A DNA stretch of 64,000 bases from Hexactinellida sp. DTS-2022 (Eukaryota; Porifera; Hexactinellida): positions 4,713,501 to 4,777,500 of the forward strand of contig JAPNXP010000013.1 in assembly GCA_028753945.1 (NCBI GenBank), given 5' to 3'. The notes beneath the pieces were generated by a model. That model saw nothing but the letters and a program-made list of their open reading frames with translations, ran no database searches and was not told the origin of the DNA. This document shows, piece after piece, positions 48,993 through 59,800 of the stretch; the stretch's first letter is position 1; the number at the start of each line of letters is the position of its first letter. The translations under genes and the position numbers were made by a program.

Positions 48993-50069
48993 ATGCAACT
49001 TAAGCTAGTTAATTGCATGGCTTTGCTTGTAGCAGTGCTTGCTGTATTACTGCAATTAGCAGTAGGGATTAATGAATTCAGACTGCCAATGTCTAAACCC
49101 GAAAAGTTGCAAGAATTCCTTGCCTTTGTCAATAGTTACAATAAGGAATATGGGTCCATCAGCGAATTCAATGCTCGCTACAATATCTACAACAATAATA
49201 ATCTATTGCTACTTGAGATGAACTCACTTGCTAATGGCATGGCGATATACGGAGTCACAACATACTCAGATTTAACTCAGCAAGAGTTCAGTCAACAATT
49301 GTTTGCTATGGAAGACATCATGGCAGAGGAGCGCTTAACTCTAAAAGAAGATTTCTATATTAACCCCGGAATCCCTCCGTTTATCCCCAATAGCAACTTG
49401 TCCACAGTAGGACTCACTGGTGCTGTTGACTGGACTACAAAAGGAGTAGTCAGTCCGGTTAAAAACCAATTTATTTGTTACTCGTGTGCAGCGTTTTCCA
49501 GCATCGAGACAATCGAGTCTGCATACGCTATAAAGCATGGCAAGCTGTACACACTAGCGGTACAGGAGAATATTGACTGCGGACCTAGGGACTCTTGTGA
49601 GAGAGGATCCTCGTACAATTACAACTTTATCCTACTGATCCACATGGGAGGGATACCAGAAGAAAAGTGCTACGAATACCAGTCACAGAGAACTACCTGT
49701 AAACTCGATGGAATTCCCATCACAGATAGGCCAGTTAAGATAAAGGGGTACTGGCTAGTGATGGAACCAACTGATGATTATATAATGGCTCTGTTGGATA
49801 AGATAGGACCCGTGGGGCTGGCAATTAACGCGGAAAGAATACATCCATACAAAGAGGGCGTGATTGATCCGAGGCACATTGGGTGTACAGATCGAGTTAA
49901 TCACGCAGTGTTAGCCGTGGGGTATGGGGAGACAAAGGAGGGAGTAAAGTATTGGAAGATAAAGAACACGTGGGGAAGTGCATGGGGCGAGAATGGGTAT
50001 TTCAGGCTTGTAAGAGGGATTAACGCGTGCGGGATTAACAAGATGGTATCCGGACCTGATTTGGTATAA
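48993..50069 (+). CDS. Papain-family (C1A) cysteine protease, cathepsin L-like, atypical active site
   Basis: Single exon, 358 residues. Signal peptide (about 1-26, MALLVAVLAVLLQLAVG core), an I29 inhibitor propeptide (about 35-95, FLAFVNSYNKEYGSISEFNARYNIY; YSDLTQQEF), then the mature domain from about residue 140 (AVDWTTKGVVSPVKNQ). The oxyanion Gln (VKNQ), catalytic Cys165 (CYSC), His (NHAVLAVGYG) and Asn (KNTWGSAWGENGYFRL) are present. The usual CGSCWAFS is CYSCAAFS, so the Gly after the first Cys and the Trp after the nucleophile are replaced. A lysosomal or secreted endopeptidase is likely, but activity or specificity may differ from cathepsin L. Confidence 0.9.
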   Translation: MQLKLVNCMALLVAVLAVLLQLAVGINEFRLPMSKPEKLQEFLAFVNSYNKEYGSISEFNARYNIYNNNNLLLLEMNSLANGMAIYGVTTYSDLTQQEFSQQLFAMEDIMAEERLTLKEDFYINPGIPPFIPNSNLSTVGLTGAVDWTTKGVVSPVKNQFICYSCAAFSSIETIESAYAIKHGKLYTLAVQENIDCGPRDSCERGSSYNYNFILLIHMGGIPEEKCYEYQSQRTTCKLDGIPITDRPVKIKGYWLVMEPTDDYIMALLDKIGPVGLAINAERIHPYKEGVIDPRHIGCTDRVNHAVLAVGYGETKEGVKYWKIKNTWGSAWGENGYFRLVRGINACGINKMVSGPDLV

Positions 50070-51109
50070 TTTATTCTCTAAAAATGCTCACTTAATAGCT
50101 CAGATAATTATCAAACATACGCTATTTAGACCTTTTGTTTAGTCTGTTAATTGATGATCAGTACTCTTTGTTATGCAGCGAGTTGATAAGCAGATTGATA
50201 CAAGAGTGAAACAATATAAAGTGCGATTTGTTTCGACCTATCTATTAAATTGAATCTATACGGTTGTAGAATGATGTATGTGTAGCATTTTATGTAATAG
50301 CAGCCTGGCGCTATCAGCACTAGCATAATGTCGTACATACTTAACGAATGTATAAAACTAATTAAAAATTTGGGTCCATTAGAGACCAGAAGATAAAGCA
50401 TATTTTCATCTAATCGAATGTAGATGTAATAAATTAAATATTTAGATTCTCGAATGAAATTAATAGATGCGATCAGCTCATTTGTATGAAGTATGTAGTA
50501 ATTGTTGTAATTTAGCGAACAATAGATGGTAATTAGCAATAGATGGTAATTAGCAACAGTTTATAAATTGTTGAGGGGACTTTCCTAATGAGAATGTGAT
50601 AGTTGTTATTAGTAACAAGTTCGATAACAGTAAGCAAATTATGGATAAACACAACTTACAAACTTCCCTCTAGTATAATAGCAAAGTCCATTAGTTTAAA
50701 GGTGGATAACGCAACAATAACAACAACAATTTCAAGTTAATACATAAATGTAGTATATATTTAAATTTTAAACATTATATGAATATGAATAAAGATGGAT
50801 AATTATACCAATAGACCCAAGACAATTAAATTTGTAAAAATTAGTGTTAATAGAGTTTGTCTACGTGGTATAAATCAAGAGTCAAAATATACTAAAATAG
50901 TGTAAAACTTTGATAAGAATAATAACAAATTTCTTAAGAACTTTCACTAATTTATCGGTTACATTGATCTAGCACTCCTTTGTATCATGTCTATGTGAAA
51001 TGTAAATTTTAGTATGTTGCCTACGCAATACAATACAGACTAATGTTTGTAATTAAATACAGCGTTGAGGGAGAATACATTTCAGCGATTAAAAGAAAGC
51101 TAACTCATC
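50070..51109. other. Intergenic, 1.04 kb
   Basis: AT-rich spacer between the protease gene and the convergent IMP4 gene. An 18-bp duplicated word (AATAGATGGTAATTAGCA) occurs twice at about 50521-50556. A minus-strand ORF at 50171-50539 is Tyr/Ile/Leu-rich translation of AT-rich DNA and is not called. Confidence 0.5.
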
Positions 51110-52426
51110 TTATATGTCGGTCGGCGGCTCTAGCGACGCGAGGGCTCGTCTCTTCCGGGCTGTGTTCATGTAAGGACGGAGTCTCCATTCTACATCGCTC
51201 TCTAGCTGATTAACTGTACCCAATCGAATCATATAAGGTTTTAACTCGAAGCGTGGGCCAACTTCTTGCAGCTCGATTTCTCTGCTATTTGCCTTACGTT
51301 TGTACGTGTGGTGTCTGAAGGAAATGTAATCTTCCTCGTTCGCAAATGTCATGATCCTCTTGGAGTCCGGCTTCGGGACTGGAAATAAATATTTGAGAAC
51401 ATTGGTGACTCTCTTCCCGACCTTAGTAGTGAGGTTATTGAAGATAAGATGTGGGTATTGCTCGGACATCTTTCCAATGTCCGGAATGTCATGACGTAGC
51501 ACTGCCCCGGACAAAGAGAAGTAGGCAGTAGGGCCGTATGGGAAGTGCGAGATAACGAGCCCATCAGGCACCCCCCTATGCTCATGCACTATGATAAGAT
51601 CCGTCACTCCATTTGCCTGACACGCCTCCACCAACTGAGATAACACAGCATTGCCGCGATTCAGCCGCTTAGCATTCGGGAATATCAATCTCACTTCTTT
51701 CGCGAACTGTTTGAGTCTACTGCTGGGTGAGTGAGAGGTCGTTACGACGACCTGTGGGTCCTCCACGCCGGCGTAAGCATACTCATCATCCTGCAGAGAG
51801 CAATGCGTATAATACGTATACCTCTATGTAAGCAGTATCATTAGAAGAAACATGTACAGCAAGGAATTATCCAGGAGCGCGAGACGCTCCTTTTAGAGCA
51901 TGATTTTTTGGAAAATTTTAATTAGGAGCGCGAAAATTAGGAATCCTCTCCTACACCGTAACATTAATTTGTGATTTAAGCGTATGAAAATTGGATCAGA
52001 CCAGGTTTAGGACCTTATTTACAAATGGCTCTATAATATCTGATGTACATATAAATATTTGACAGCATTCTTAGTGTAATAAGATATAATAAACTGTAAG
52101 CAATTACAGAGTGTAAAACAGAATTAACCGATTCTTTAAATCGAAAGAGTCTACATATAATGTACTATTTCTAAATACAGATTGTACCCGTACATATTTA
52201 CACACTACATTACCTCGTGGGTAGTCTCCTGCTGTGTGTCCGGATCATCTAACTCCATTTTAGAGACGAGTCTCCCCTCCTGTCCTCTCAGCTCTGTGGG
52301 AATAGAACTGCCCTCCTCAAGAGCTCTCTTCAGTCTGCGCTTTCTCTCCAATATCCCGTGCTCCTGCGCTTCTAGGTTCTTCCTATACAGATACTCCCTA
52401 CGGAGTCTGGCCTGTCTCCGTAGCAT
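51110..52426 (-). CDS. IMP4: U3 snoRNP protein IMP4
   Basis: Two exons, 52426-52214 and 51790-51110, phase 0, 297 residues (human 291). IMP4 is a Brix-domain subunit of the Mpp10-Imp3-Imp4 complex in the nucleolar SSU processome and promotes U3 base-pairing to pre-rRNA. The start MLRRQARLRREYLYRKNLEA, IPTELR, DDEYAYAGVEDP, ITTSHSPSSRLK-like VVTTSHSPSSRLKQFAKE, NGVTDLIIVHEHRG, SHFPYGPTAYFSL, RVTNVLKYLFPVPK, YISFRHHTYK, EVGPRFELKPYMIRLGT and PYMNTARKR match human IMP4 almost throughout. The 423-nt intron contains GGAGCG-family copy D. Confidence 0.97.
51860..52039 (+). mobile_element. GGAGCG-family element, copy D
   Basis: AAGGAATTATCCAGGAGCGCGAGACGCTCCTTTT at the left, GGATCAGACCAGGTTTAGG and AATGGCTCTATAATATC at the right, within the IMP4 intron. 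Confidence 0.82.
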
Positions 52427-52967
52427 ACTAGCTAGCTAGCTATTAGTTACGCTATTAGTTGCATAATTAGTTGCATAATGAACTATAATATTGGGTAATC
52501 AAAATGCATTATGCAATGTAATTTAGCTGAAGTGTAATAATATAGGATATTTTCTATGCATCATTCCCATAGCCAGCTGTAACAGATCACGAATCAAATT
52601 GTATTGAATCGTAATTACAATTTGAAATGATTAAATTCAATGTAGAGAAGACTTGTAGGTATTAGGAGAGCAAATGTTTATAACGATGCTTTAATTATTA
52701 AAAAGCTTTTCCATCATTATTTGCATAAGCAACTAGTTGACAGAATCCTTAAATTTGTTTAAGAGGAATACTAATCTGTGAATTATTAGTGGCCTAACTT
52801 CAATAGACTTCTCATGTAACAACAATAGTTGTAGCGACAAAATTGAAAGATTTCTTTCCAATTAATAATTTCTTCGTTCAAATTGAATACAAATGTGCTT
52901 CTATGTACAATCAAAAAAAAAGTACAAAGCCAAAGCAATAACTGTGAAAAGTTGATAATGTGATTCA
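52427..52967. other. Spacer between IMP4 and PNPLA8 genes
   Basis: AT-rich, 541 bp, no gene recognised. A repeated AGCTAGCTAGCTATTAGTTACGCTATTAGTTGCATAATTAGTTGCATAAT run sits just upstream of the IMP4 start. Confidence 0.4.
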
Positions 52968-55822
52968 TTATATGGACATTTTGATTTGCTTTATAAATTT
53001 TTGTAAGCGTGTCGGTTCGCGTAGTAGAGCTTCGCGCATACAAACGAATTTGGGTTTGTTGTGGCTGATATACTTTTTCGTTTCATCGACTATAAAGTTT
53101 AGTTCTTCTTCTCTCGATTCGTCGAGAGGCACCTCTTTCGGGAACCCAGGATTGAGTCGGAAGTACGGGACGTCTATCATTGGTAAGAGGTCGGAGAGCG
53201 TGTCGTGTGTACCGTTAGAACTAGAGGTTATGCAGTAAACCAACACTCGTAGCTTGTCTCTGAAAGTTGTACGGGGCGATGCTGTCTCAACTAAAGATTC
53301 GAAATTACTTATCTTACCTGTGCCGATAGAAACGAGACACTGTATTTTGTGTTCGGGCCATAGGAGGCTCGCTTCGTGCAAAGCAATAGCTGAGGGGTTG
53401 TTAGCAACCAGACCGCCGTCTTGGAATGTGGAGCTACCGATATTATATTCAGGGAAGTACCCTAAGAGATAATTATTAAATAAAATTAATAAATGATAAA
53501 TAAATGATGAAGGCAAAATATCTGAGGTAGGTGTTAGAATTGAATAACGTTGAAAAAAAAATATTTTAGCGGAGGAGTTAATTAAACACATTTATATGTA
53601 ATATCGTACAAAGACGTTTGCATAAAAAGTGATTGGTTTAAAATACCTGTCCAGACAAACAACGTAATTAGAACATAATAAATTGTATAATAAGCAATAA
53701 GCTGATTAGTAATTATCCCCTACTTTATTATTCGCCTAAAATAATTAATAACGAGGTTAGTTTATATGAAAATATGAGCCATTACAAGGGGTTGGGTGGT
53801 ACTACGTTATATATGATATATGATATAATGCACAAGCTATGCCAGGTGGGCTGATGCGTAATATTAAAAGGCAGTTAACTAATTATAGGAGCTTGTCATT
53901 TAATTAAAACCTATGGTTAATGGAAATAGTTGTACATAGAAATTATAAGAGAAATTAAGGAAATATTGATACTAAAAGGATTCCAGTGAAATTGAGTACG
54001 TATAAAATGGCACTATTCAGATGTCCTGTAATACAATGCAGACATGGCATCAGTAGATTGCACAATATTATAATGTTATTTCCCATCAGTGATTACACAG
54101 TTCGTGGATTCTCCCTTCAACAGGTCATATAAAGTATATTCAATGACTTGTGCGAAGCTTTATACAAACCGATAAACAGTAGTTCCTTATGTAAGTACAC
54201 AAAGGAATGAGAAAAGCATTGTCCAATACAGAGTAAGTACATTCATGCGGAAATGCTAATGCAATGCAAACTCACCTGGAGCCGCAGTAGACCCTAGGAT
54301 GGCATCCATCCACGTGACGTCACAAACACCTTCGTACTTGGATACCGATGGAATGCGGAAGTTCCTGAATAGGTAGGGTTGAGGTGTGTTCCCCACGTGT
54401 GTCGCTACCACGCCCAATCTAGGTTGTGACGCGCTACATGGGACCATCCACATTGGGAGTTGGACCGAACTCTGGTCAGATAGGAATTCTCGCAGGACAT
54501 CGGCGTTGTATACACTCTGTGTGCTCAATAACTGCTTAGCTGCTGCGAGCGTGCTCTGGTTGAATATCTGGTGACTGCCAATAATGGGAATGGATTATAA
54601 ATTATAATTAGTAAAATAATACTTGAGTAAATATAGAATACAATTATTATATAACAATATAAAATATCTTATTATAAACTTACAAACTATGAGTATCAAT
54701 TACAATAGGTGTCTAGTCATAAACAACATAAGTAAGTTAGCATTAATTAAACTACTCGCTAGGAAATAGAATGCTAACTATTTTAGCAAACAGACAGGTG
54801 TTTATAAAGGTACTAACCTGAACTGCTTATACAGCTTGATGCAGTCTGGCAGTTGTATTTTACATATAAAGTGTAGGAATATAATAATAGCGCCAGTGCT
54901 GGTCCCGTATACCAAATCAAACATGTCCCTCAGTCTCCTGCCGGTCTCTTCTTCCAGCGCAGACATCAGCTCGAGGGCCACCAGGCCCCGGGACCCGCCC
55001 CCGTCCAGGGTGAGGATACGAATTCCTGACCCCCCAGGGTAGCAACCCCACCCACCCAGGGATAGGATCTGGTCCAGCTTCCCTGTCAATAAACATAAGC
55101 ATAAATACCATACAATAAGCAGTAATCTTATCACAGTAGGTGTAACCTGATATGTGTGACTTTTCCATTGGGAAATATTTGATTATACTGGTAAAGAGGG
55201 GATTTGAACACCCTACTAAATATTGCAATCCAATTCTCTTATTATAATTAAATACTGGACTAGGATGTATTATATGATAATATATTCACAGACACCACTG
55301 ATATGGTAATTGTTCAATAATCAGCAATATTTCTACTAATAACAGAGGAAATATAATTCAATAGAGTAAGTATTGTAACTCACGGGTATAAGTTGCGAAG
55401 GGTTCAACCTTGCTTTGGTCCCTCAGGGTACTTTCCCTGTCCACACCCATGTATAGATTATTCAGATCGAGAGCCCTCCTGTGTCTGTGCATTTGGAAAG
55501 AAGCTAGCTTCAACAGTCTTCTGTTGCTGACGGAATCAGCTGAGACGATTAGCTGTCTCTCATTGGGCTGAAATGTCATCTGTTGTAGAATAGGAGTTAT
55601 ATGGTCGAGTAGGGTGTCTATCTTAGGACTGTAAGTGGGAGGCGGCTTGAATGGGTAGGGAGGCAAGGTGTTGATGAGTGATTTCAGGTGTGAGTGGAAT
55701 TCTCTCCACTTTTCGGAGGTAGCATTTTGATGGGTTGATAAAAATCGTGTTCTATGTCGTGTTTTATAAATGCATTGAGTTCTGTAGTGCAAACGGGTGG
55801 ATCGGATAAGCTGGAATTTCAT
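52968..55822 (-). CDS. PNPLA8: Calcium-independent phospholipase A2 gamma (patatin-like)
   Basis: Four exons: 55822-55384, 55082-54818, 54574-54276 and 53461-52968; phases 1, 2, 1 agree; 498 residues (human 782, with a longer N-terminus). Patatin-fold lipase with the oxyanion loop LTLDGGGSRGL, the nucleophile elbow GTSTG (Ser) and the Asp of the dyad in FQDGGLVANNPSA. Further PNPLA8 matches are PYLFRNF, ASTAAPG-like GSTAAPGYF, WPEHKIQCLVSIGTGK and YFRLNP..VPLDESREEEL. It hydrolyses membrane phospholipids in mitochondria and peroxisomes. The N-terminus (MKFQLIRSTRLHYRTQCIYK) is basic and fits a mitochondrial presequence. The C-terminus ends KMSI, not the peroxisomal SKL of vertebrates. Confidence 0.93.
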
Positions 55823-56332
55823 CTCATTCTATTACAGCTAGGACAGTCTACTAATGTTAGAAAACCAGATTATTATACACTTGTAATATTATATTCTACA
55901 ACACTGCGTTTGAAAATACTTCAAAACTGACTAGGAATTAAACTTAATTAATATTAATTAATTAGTAAGACTAACATAATTAAAAGTAACAATTTATTTT
56001 TTCAAGAAAAACAATAATTGTGCAATAAATTATTCAGTTGATTTGATTTATATTATATGACATGGTTAGAAACTATAAGAAAAGTAGCTGTTTGCTAATA
56101 AAGTCCAGTCAGGCGAATAATATAATTACGTGTATCATAAAATATCTTTCAAATAGGCAAAGATAAATAAATTTTATCAAAGTTCTTATCTGTATGTACT
56201 TCCACATAAATATTTGTTCTCATCAAAATCTAATGTGCCGTGTTTCGCGAGTCAATGCGGCAATTTGTTAATGAGTTATGACTTTCATATTGCTTCCACA
56301 GGCCATACATAATTTACTATGATCCTCCATAT

Positions 56333-56370
56333 ATTGAAAAGTACACACTACTTTTTGTGTACTTTTCAAT
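56333..56370. repeat. Short perfect hairpin
   Basis: ATTGAAAAGTACACA and TGTGTACTTTTCAAT, 15-bp arms with an 8-nt loop. Confidence 0.85.
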
Positions 56371-56514
56371 ACCTCGATAATGTTGGTTATTATAATTACT
56401 GTACTTAGTAGTGGCCCAGTTCTAATCTTACTGTTTTGGTTACCGATTTTTGGTCCGTATCCTCTCCACAGAACAGAGTTTATTAACTAAGAGCCCAAAT
56501 TTTCATGATAGGTG

Positions 56515-56700
56515 TCTCATGGGTTACAGATAATTTAACACCTTCATCGTGATGATGACATGGCAAAAAATCAAAAATTGAGCTGTGGCCACAGTATTTT
56601 CCTTGAAGGCACTATCAATTCTCAACCAGTACTGGTCCAGTAGCCACCAAAGGGAAATGCGTCGGCACAGCTGCAATCTTTGATTTTTATCGTGTGAATT
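56515..56700. repeat. Dispersed repeat, second copy of the 33045-33205 family
   Basis: TTAACACCTTCATCGTGATGATGACATGG..AAAAATTGAGCTGTGG is the reverse of the block at 33050-33110. Further on, GTCGGCACAGCTGCAATCTTTGATTTTTA is a direct match to 33166-33190. The two loci share the same pieces with one inverted. Confidence 0.6.
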
Positions 56701-56802
56701 ACTATCATTATAATGGAATATGTTTATTATTCCCTACGCTATTTTAGAATTTTTAGTGTAAAACATTACAAATATAAGAGTATTTACACTAAGTAATTAG
56801 TG

Positions 56803-59800
56803 ATGTCATCAGACTTCCTCTCGGAGAACAACAACTGCGGCCAGGCCATACTGCGACTGGTGAGTCGCGGGAATGCGATCATAGCGGAGCTGCTGAGACT
56901 GTCCGAGTTTGTTCCTGTGGAGTTCAGTCCGGGACCCGACACGCCCAAAGAAGAACGGGACCGCCTGGAACTCTTGCTTCCCGATTTCTCATACTTCCAA
57001 AAACCAGATTTGTGCGAAGCCAGAATTGACCAGAATACTTCAATGCAGGTATGTAGTTTGTAATATTTCGAATAGGAAAGAGTTCATTTTATCATATATG
57101 CCGGTTATTAGAACATCGTCGGGAACGGCATATAATGTTCTTATAACCGACATAAATTACGTATATAGGGTATATGACAACCGTTTTCTAGTAGAATGCT
57201 CTTATATCGGCAAGTTTTTATATCCAGCATCTACTGTATGGATCTCCCCTCATATTCAATTGCTTTGCAGTCCAATAACTACACACTAGTTAGCTGCCTG
57301 CAATGTTTAGAACAGAGACGAAGAGCTGCGCGAGAACATGATAGACATCCTGACCAGGTTCTACCTGGTGTTTGAGAGTGTGTACAAGTACGTTATAGAT
57401 CTGCAGAGGTTCCTAGAGGAGCTGGAAGAGGGCGTGTTCGTGCAACAGACGCTGGAGAGCGTGCTGATGAATGCCGACGGTAAGCAACTCATGGCAGAAG
57501 CGCTATTTCTATACGGAGTCATGCTGCTGATTATCGAGGATAAATACGAAGCGATTGTGAGTTAGTATATTTTGATAGTTTTTGGGATTATTAAGGTTGG
57601 GCCAGACCTTATAAATAGTGGATTTTTCCAAATTTTTTGTGTTATTTTCACACAGACTTTCATCCAGGCAAAATTTTCTGCCGCCTAAATTTAGTTTGAG
57701 CTCGCTCACACGCGCCAAAATTAGTAATTTGTTATACGTCTATGAGAACATCTCTCAATTTCGCGCGTCTAGAAAGTTTCCTTCAAAATCACACGCGCCT
57801 GTATGAAACCCTGTTCACACTTATCCATAGTCCTATATGGTTATTACATTATAAATGTGTGTTGTTTCGATTCAATTAATCAATCCATTGTATGATAATG
57901 ATAATGCTATACTAACAGGTGAGAGAGCGCATAATGGTCTCCTACTACAGATACAGTTCCAGCAAGGCTAACGTGGACAACAACATAGACGACGTCTGTA
58001 AGCTGCTACGCACCACTGGCTACATAAAGCACCAGGGGGGAGGGTACGTCCGGCCCAAGAACTACCCGGAGAGCTACTTCGCTAGGATCGCTATCAGCGA
58101 GGAGTTCGTAGATATGATTATCGGACGACTCAGGTCGGATGACATATACAACCAAATACAATCGTACCCCTCTCCCGACCAGAGGAGCGTAGCTCTAGCC
58201 ACTCAGGTAAGATATTTTAGTTTTCTTTCTCTTATAGCAAATACAGTAAGGCTATTCTATTGTGAACATTCAAGGGACCAAATATATAACTCATAATAGA
58301 GACTTCATAATAAGCAAACTCAACTTAATACAAACCCTATGTTAGTTGTTAAATTGATACCATAGGGCTTTTTAACAATAAAGTTTTCACATTAAGCAGA
58401 CGAGACACTGTTCGCAATAAGTCACCTGACTGTAATAACCTCTCTATAGCCACTCCACAAGTGGCTAAATTAACACCACGCCTGCTTACATTTCCCATGG
58501 GCTCTACCACCTACTATACTATAATCATTTGCAGATTTGCTACTCAGTTAGTACCACTGCTTATAGGCCGCGATGCTGTATGTGATTCTGTACTTCCAGC
58601 CGAGTCTCCTGCACTCACAGCAGGCTAAGATGCGGGAGATCGTGGACAAGCACTTCCCGGACAACTGGGTTATCTCCATATACATGGGGATGTCGGTTAA
58701 CCTTATAGAAGCCTGGGAGCCATACAAAGCAGCCAAAACTGCGCTTAATAACACCCTGGAGGCCTCCAATCTCCAGGAGCAGGCCGTTAACCAGACCCGA
58801 ATGCTGGAGCGCACCAACAAACAGGTCAGTATAGCTATACACAGTAAACACAAACAGGTCAGTATAGCTATACACAGTAAACACAAACAGGTCAGTATAG
58901 CTATACACAGTATACAAGTCTGTATAGCTCTGCTACTAATGGAGTGCAAACAAGGAATTATCCAGGAGCGCGAGACGCTCCTTTTGGAGATGATTTTATG
59001 GAAAATTTTAATTAGGAGCGCCGCGAAATATTGGGATCTTCTCCTATACCGCAACATTAATTTTTGTTTTTTTCCGTATGATAATCGCATCATACCAGGA
59101 TTAGGAGCGTATTAACAAATGGCTATATAATATCCTGAGTAGGTATTGAAGTATCTGTCGGAAGGCGCTCTCGTGGAAGAGTTCGTGCTGGACAACATCC
59201 CCCGACTGATGAGCTGTCTGCGCGACTGTAACGTGACCATCCGCTGGCTGATGCTGCACACAGCTCTCACGCCGGAGTGCGAGCCGGCCGGGAGGTGTCG
59301 GAAGGTCAGGGAACAGCTGATCCTGGAATGCAAGTACGATCCTCTGAGGGTGTTCGAGCTGCTGCTGAACACGGCGCAGTTCGAGTTTGTGCTTTCTGAG
59401 ATGTTCAAGCGGCTGCTGGACATGAAGCAGCACAACTGGCTTATTGACAAGGACGAGTGCTCCTCCAGGCTGAGAGAGCTAGCAGAGGTGATTTGATTGC
59501 TAATTACTCGTAACGTAGCATTCTAATGCAATACTGTAGGATCTGTCTACAACGGTCACTTAGAATAGGTCCCCACATGACTTCCCATATTATAATCAAC
59601 CTGTGTGTGTATAGCGGACTCATATATATAACGACCATTTTTGCTGTCTCTTTGGTGGCCGTTATTAACAGGTTCTACTGTACTTAATTAACCCAATTTC
59701 TTAAGGTATTTTCGGGGGAGAAGCCTCTGACCCGAGTGGAGCGTAACGACAACCTGCAGGCCTGGTTCGGAGAGATGGCTAACCAGATAGATAACCTCGA

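Larger units (their letters stand above)
55823..56802. other. Divergent intergenic region PNPLA8/WASHC5
   Basis: 980 bp between two genes transcribed away from each other. It contains a short perfect hairpin (56333-56370) and a dispersed repeat (56515-56700). Otherwise AT-rich. Confidence 0.5.

Noticed and set aside
50171-50539. 122-codon minus-strand ORF
   Set aside because: Ile/Tyr/Leu-rich translation of AT-rich intergenic DNA with no signal or domain.
58548-59093. 181-codon ORFs on both strands in WASHC5 intron 4 and exon 4
   Set aside because: The minus-strand ORF is the shadow of exon 4 plus the 33-bp repeat. The plus-strand ORF is exon 4 read through into the intron; conserved protein similarity stops exactly at the donor.
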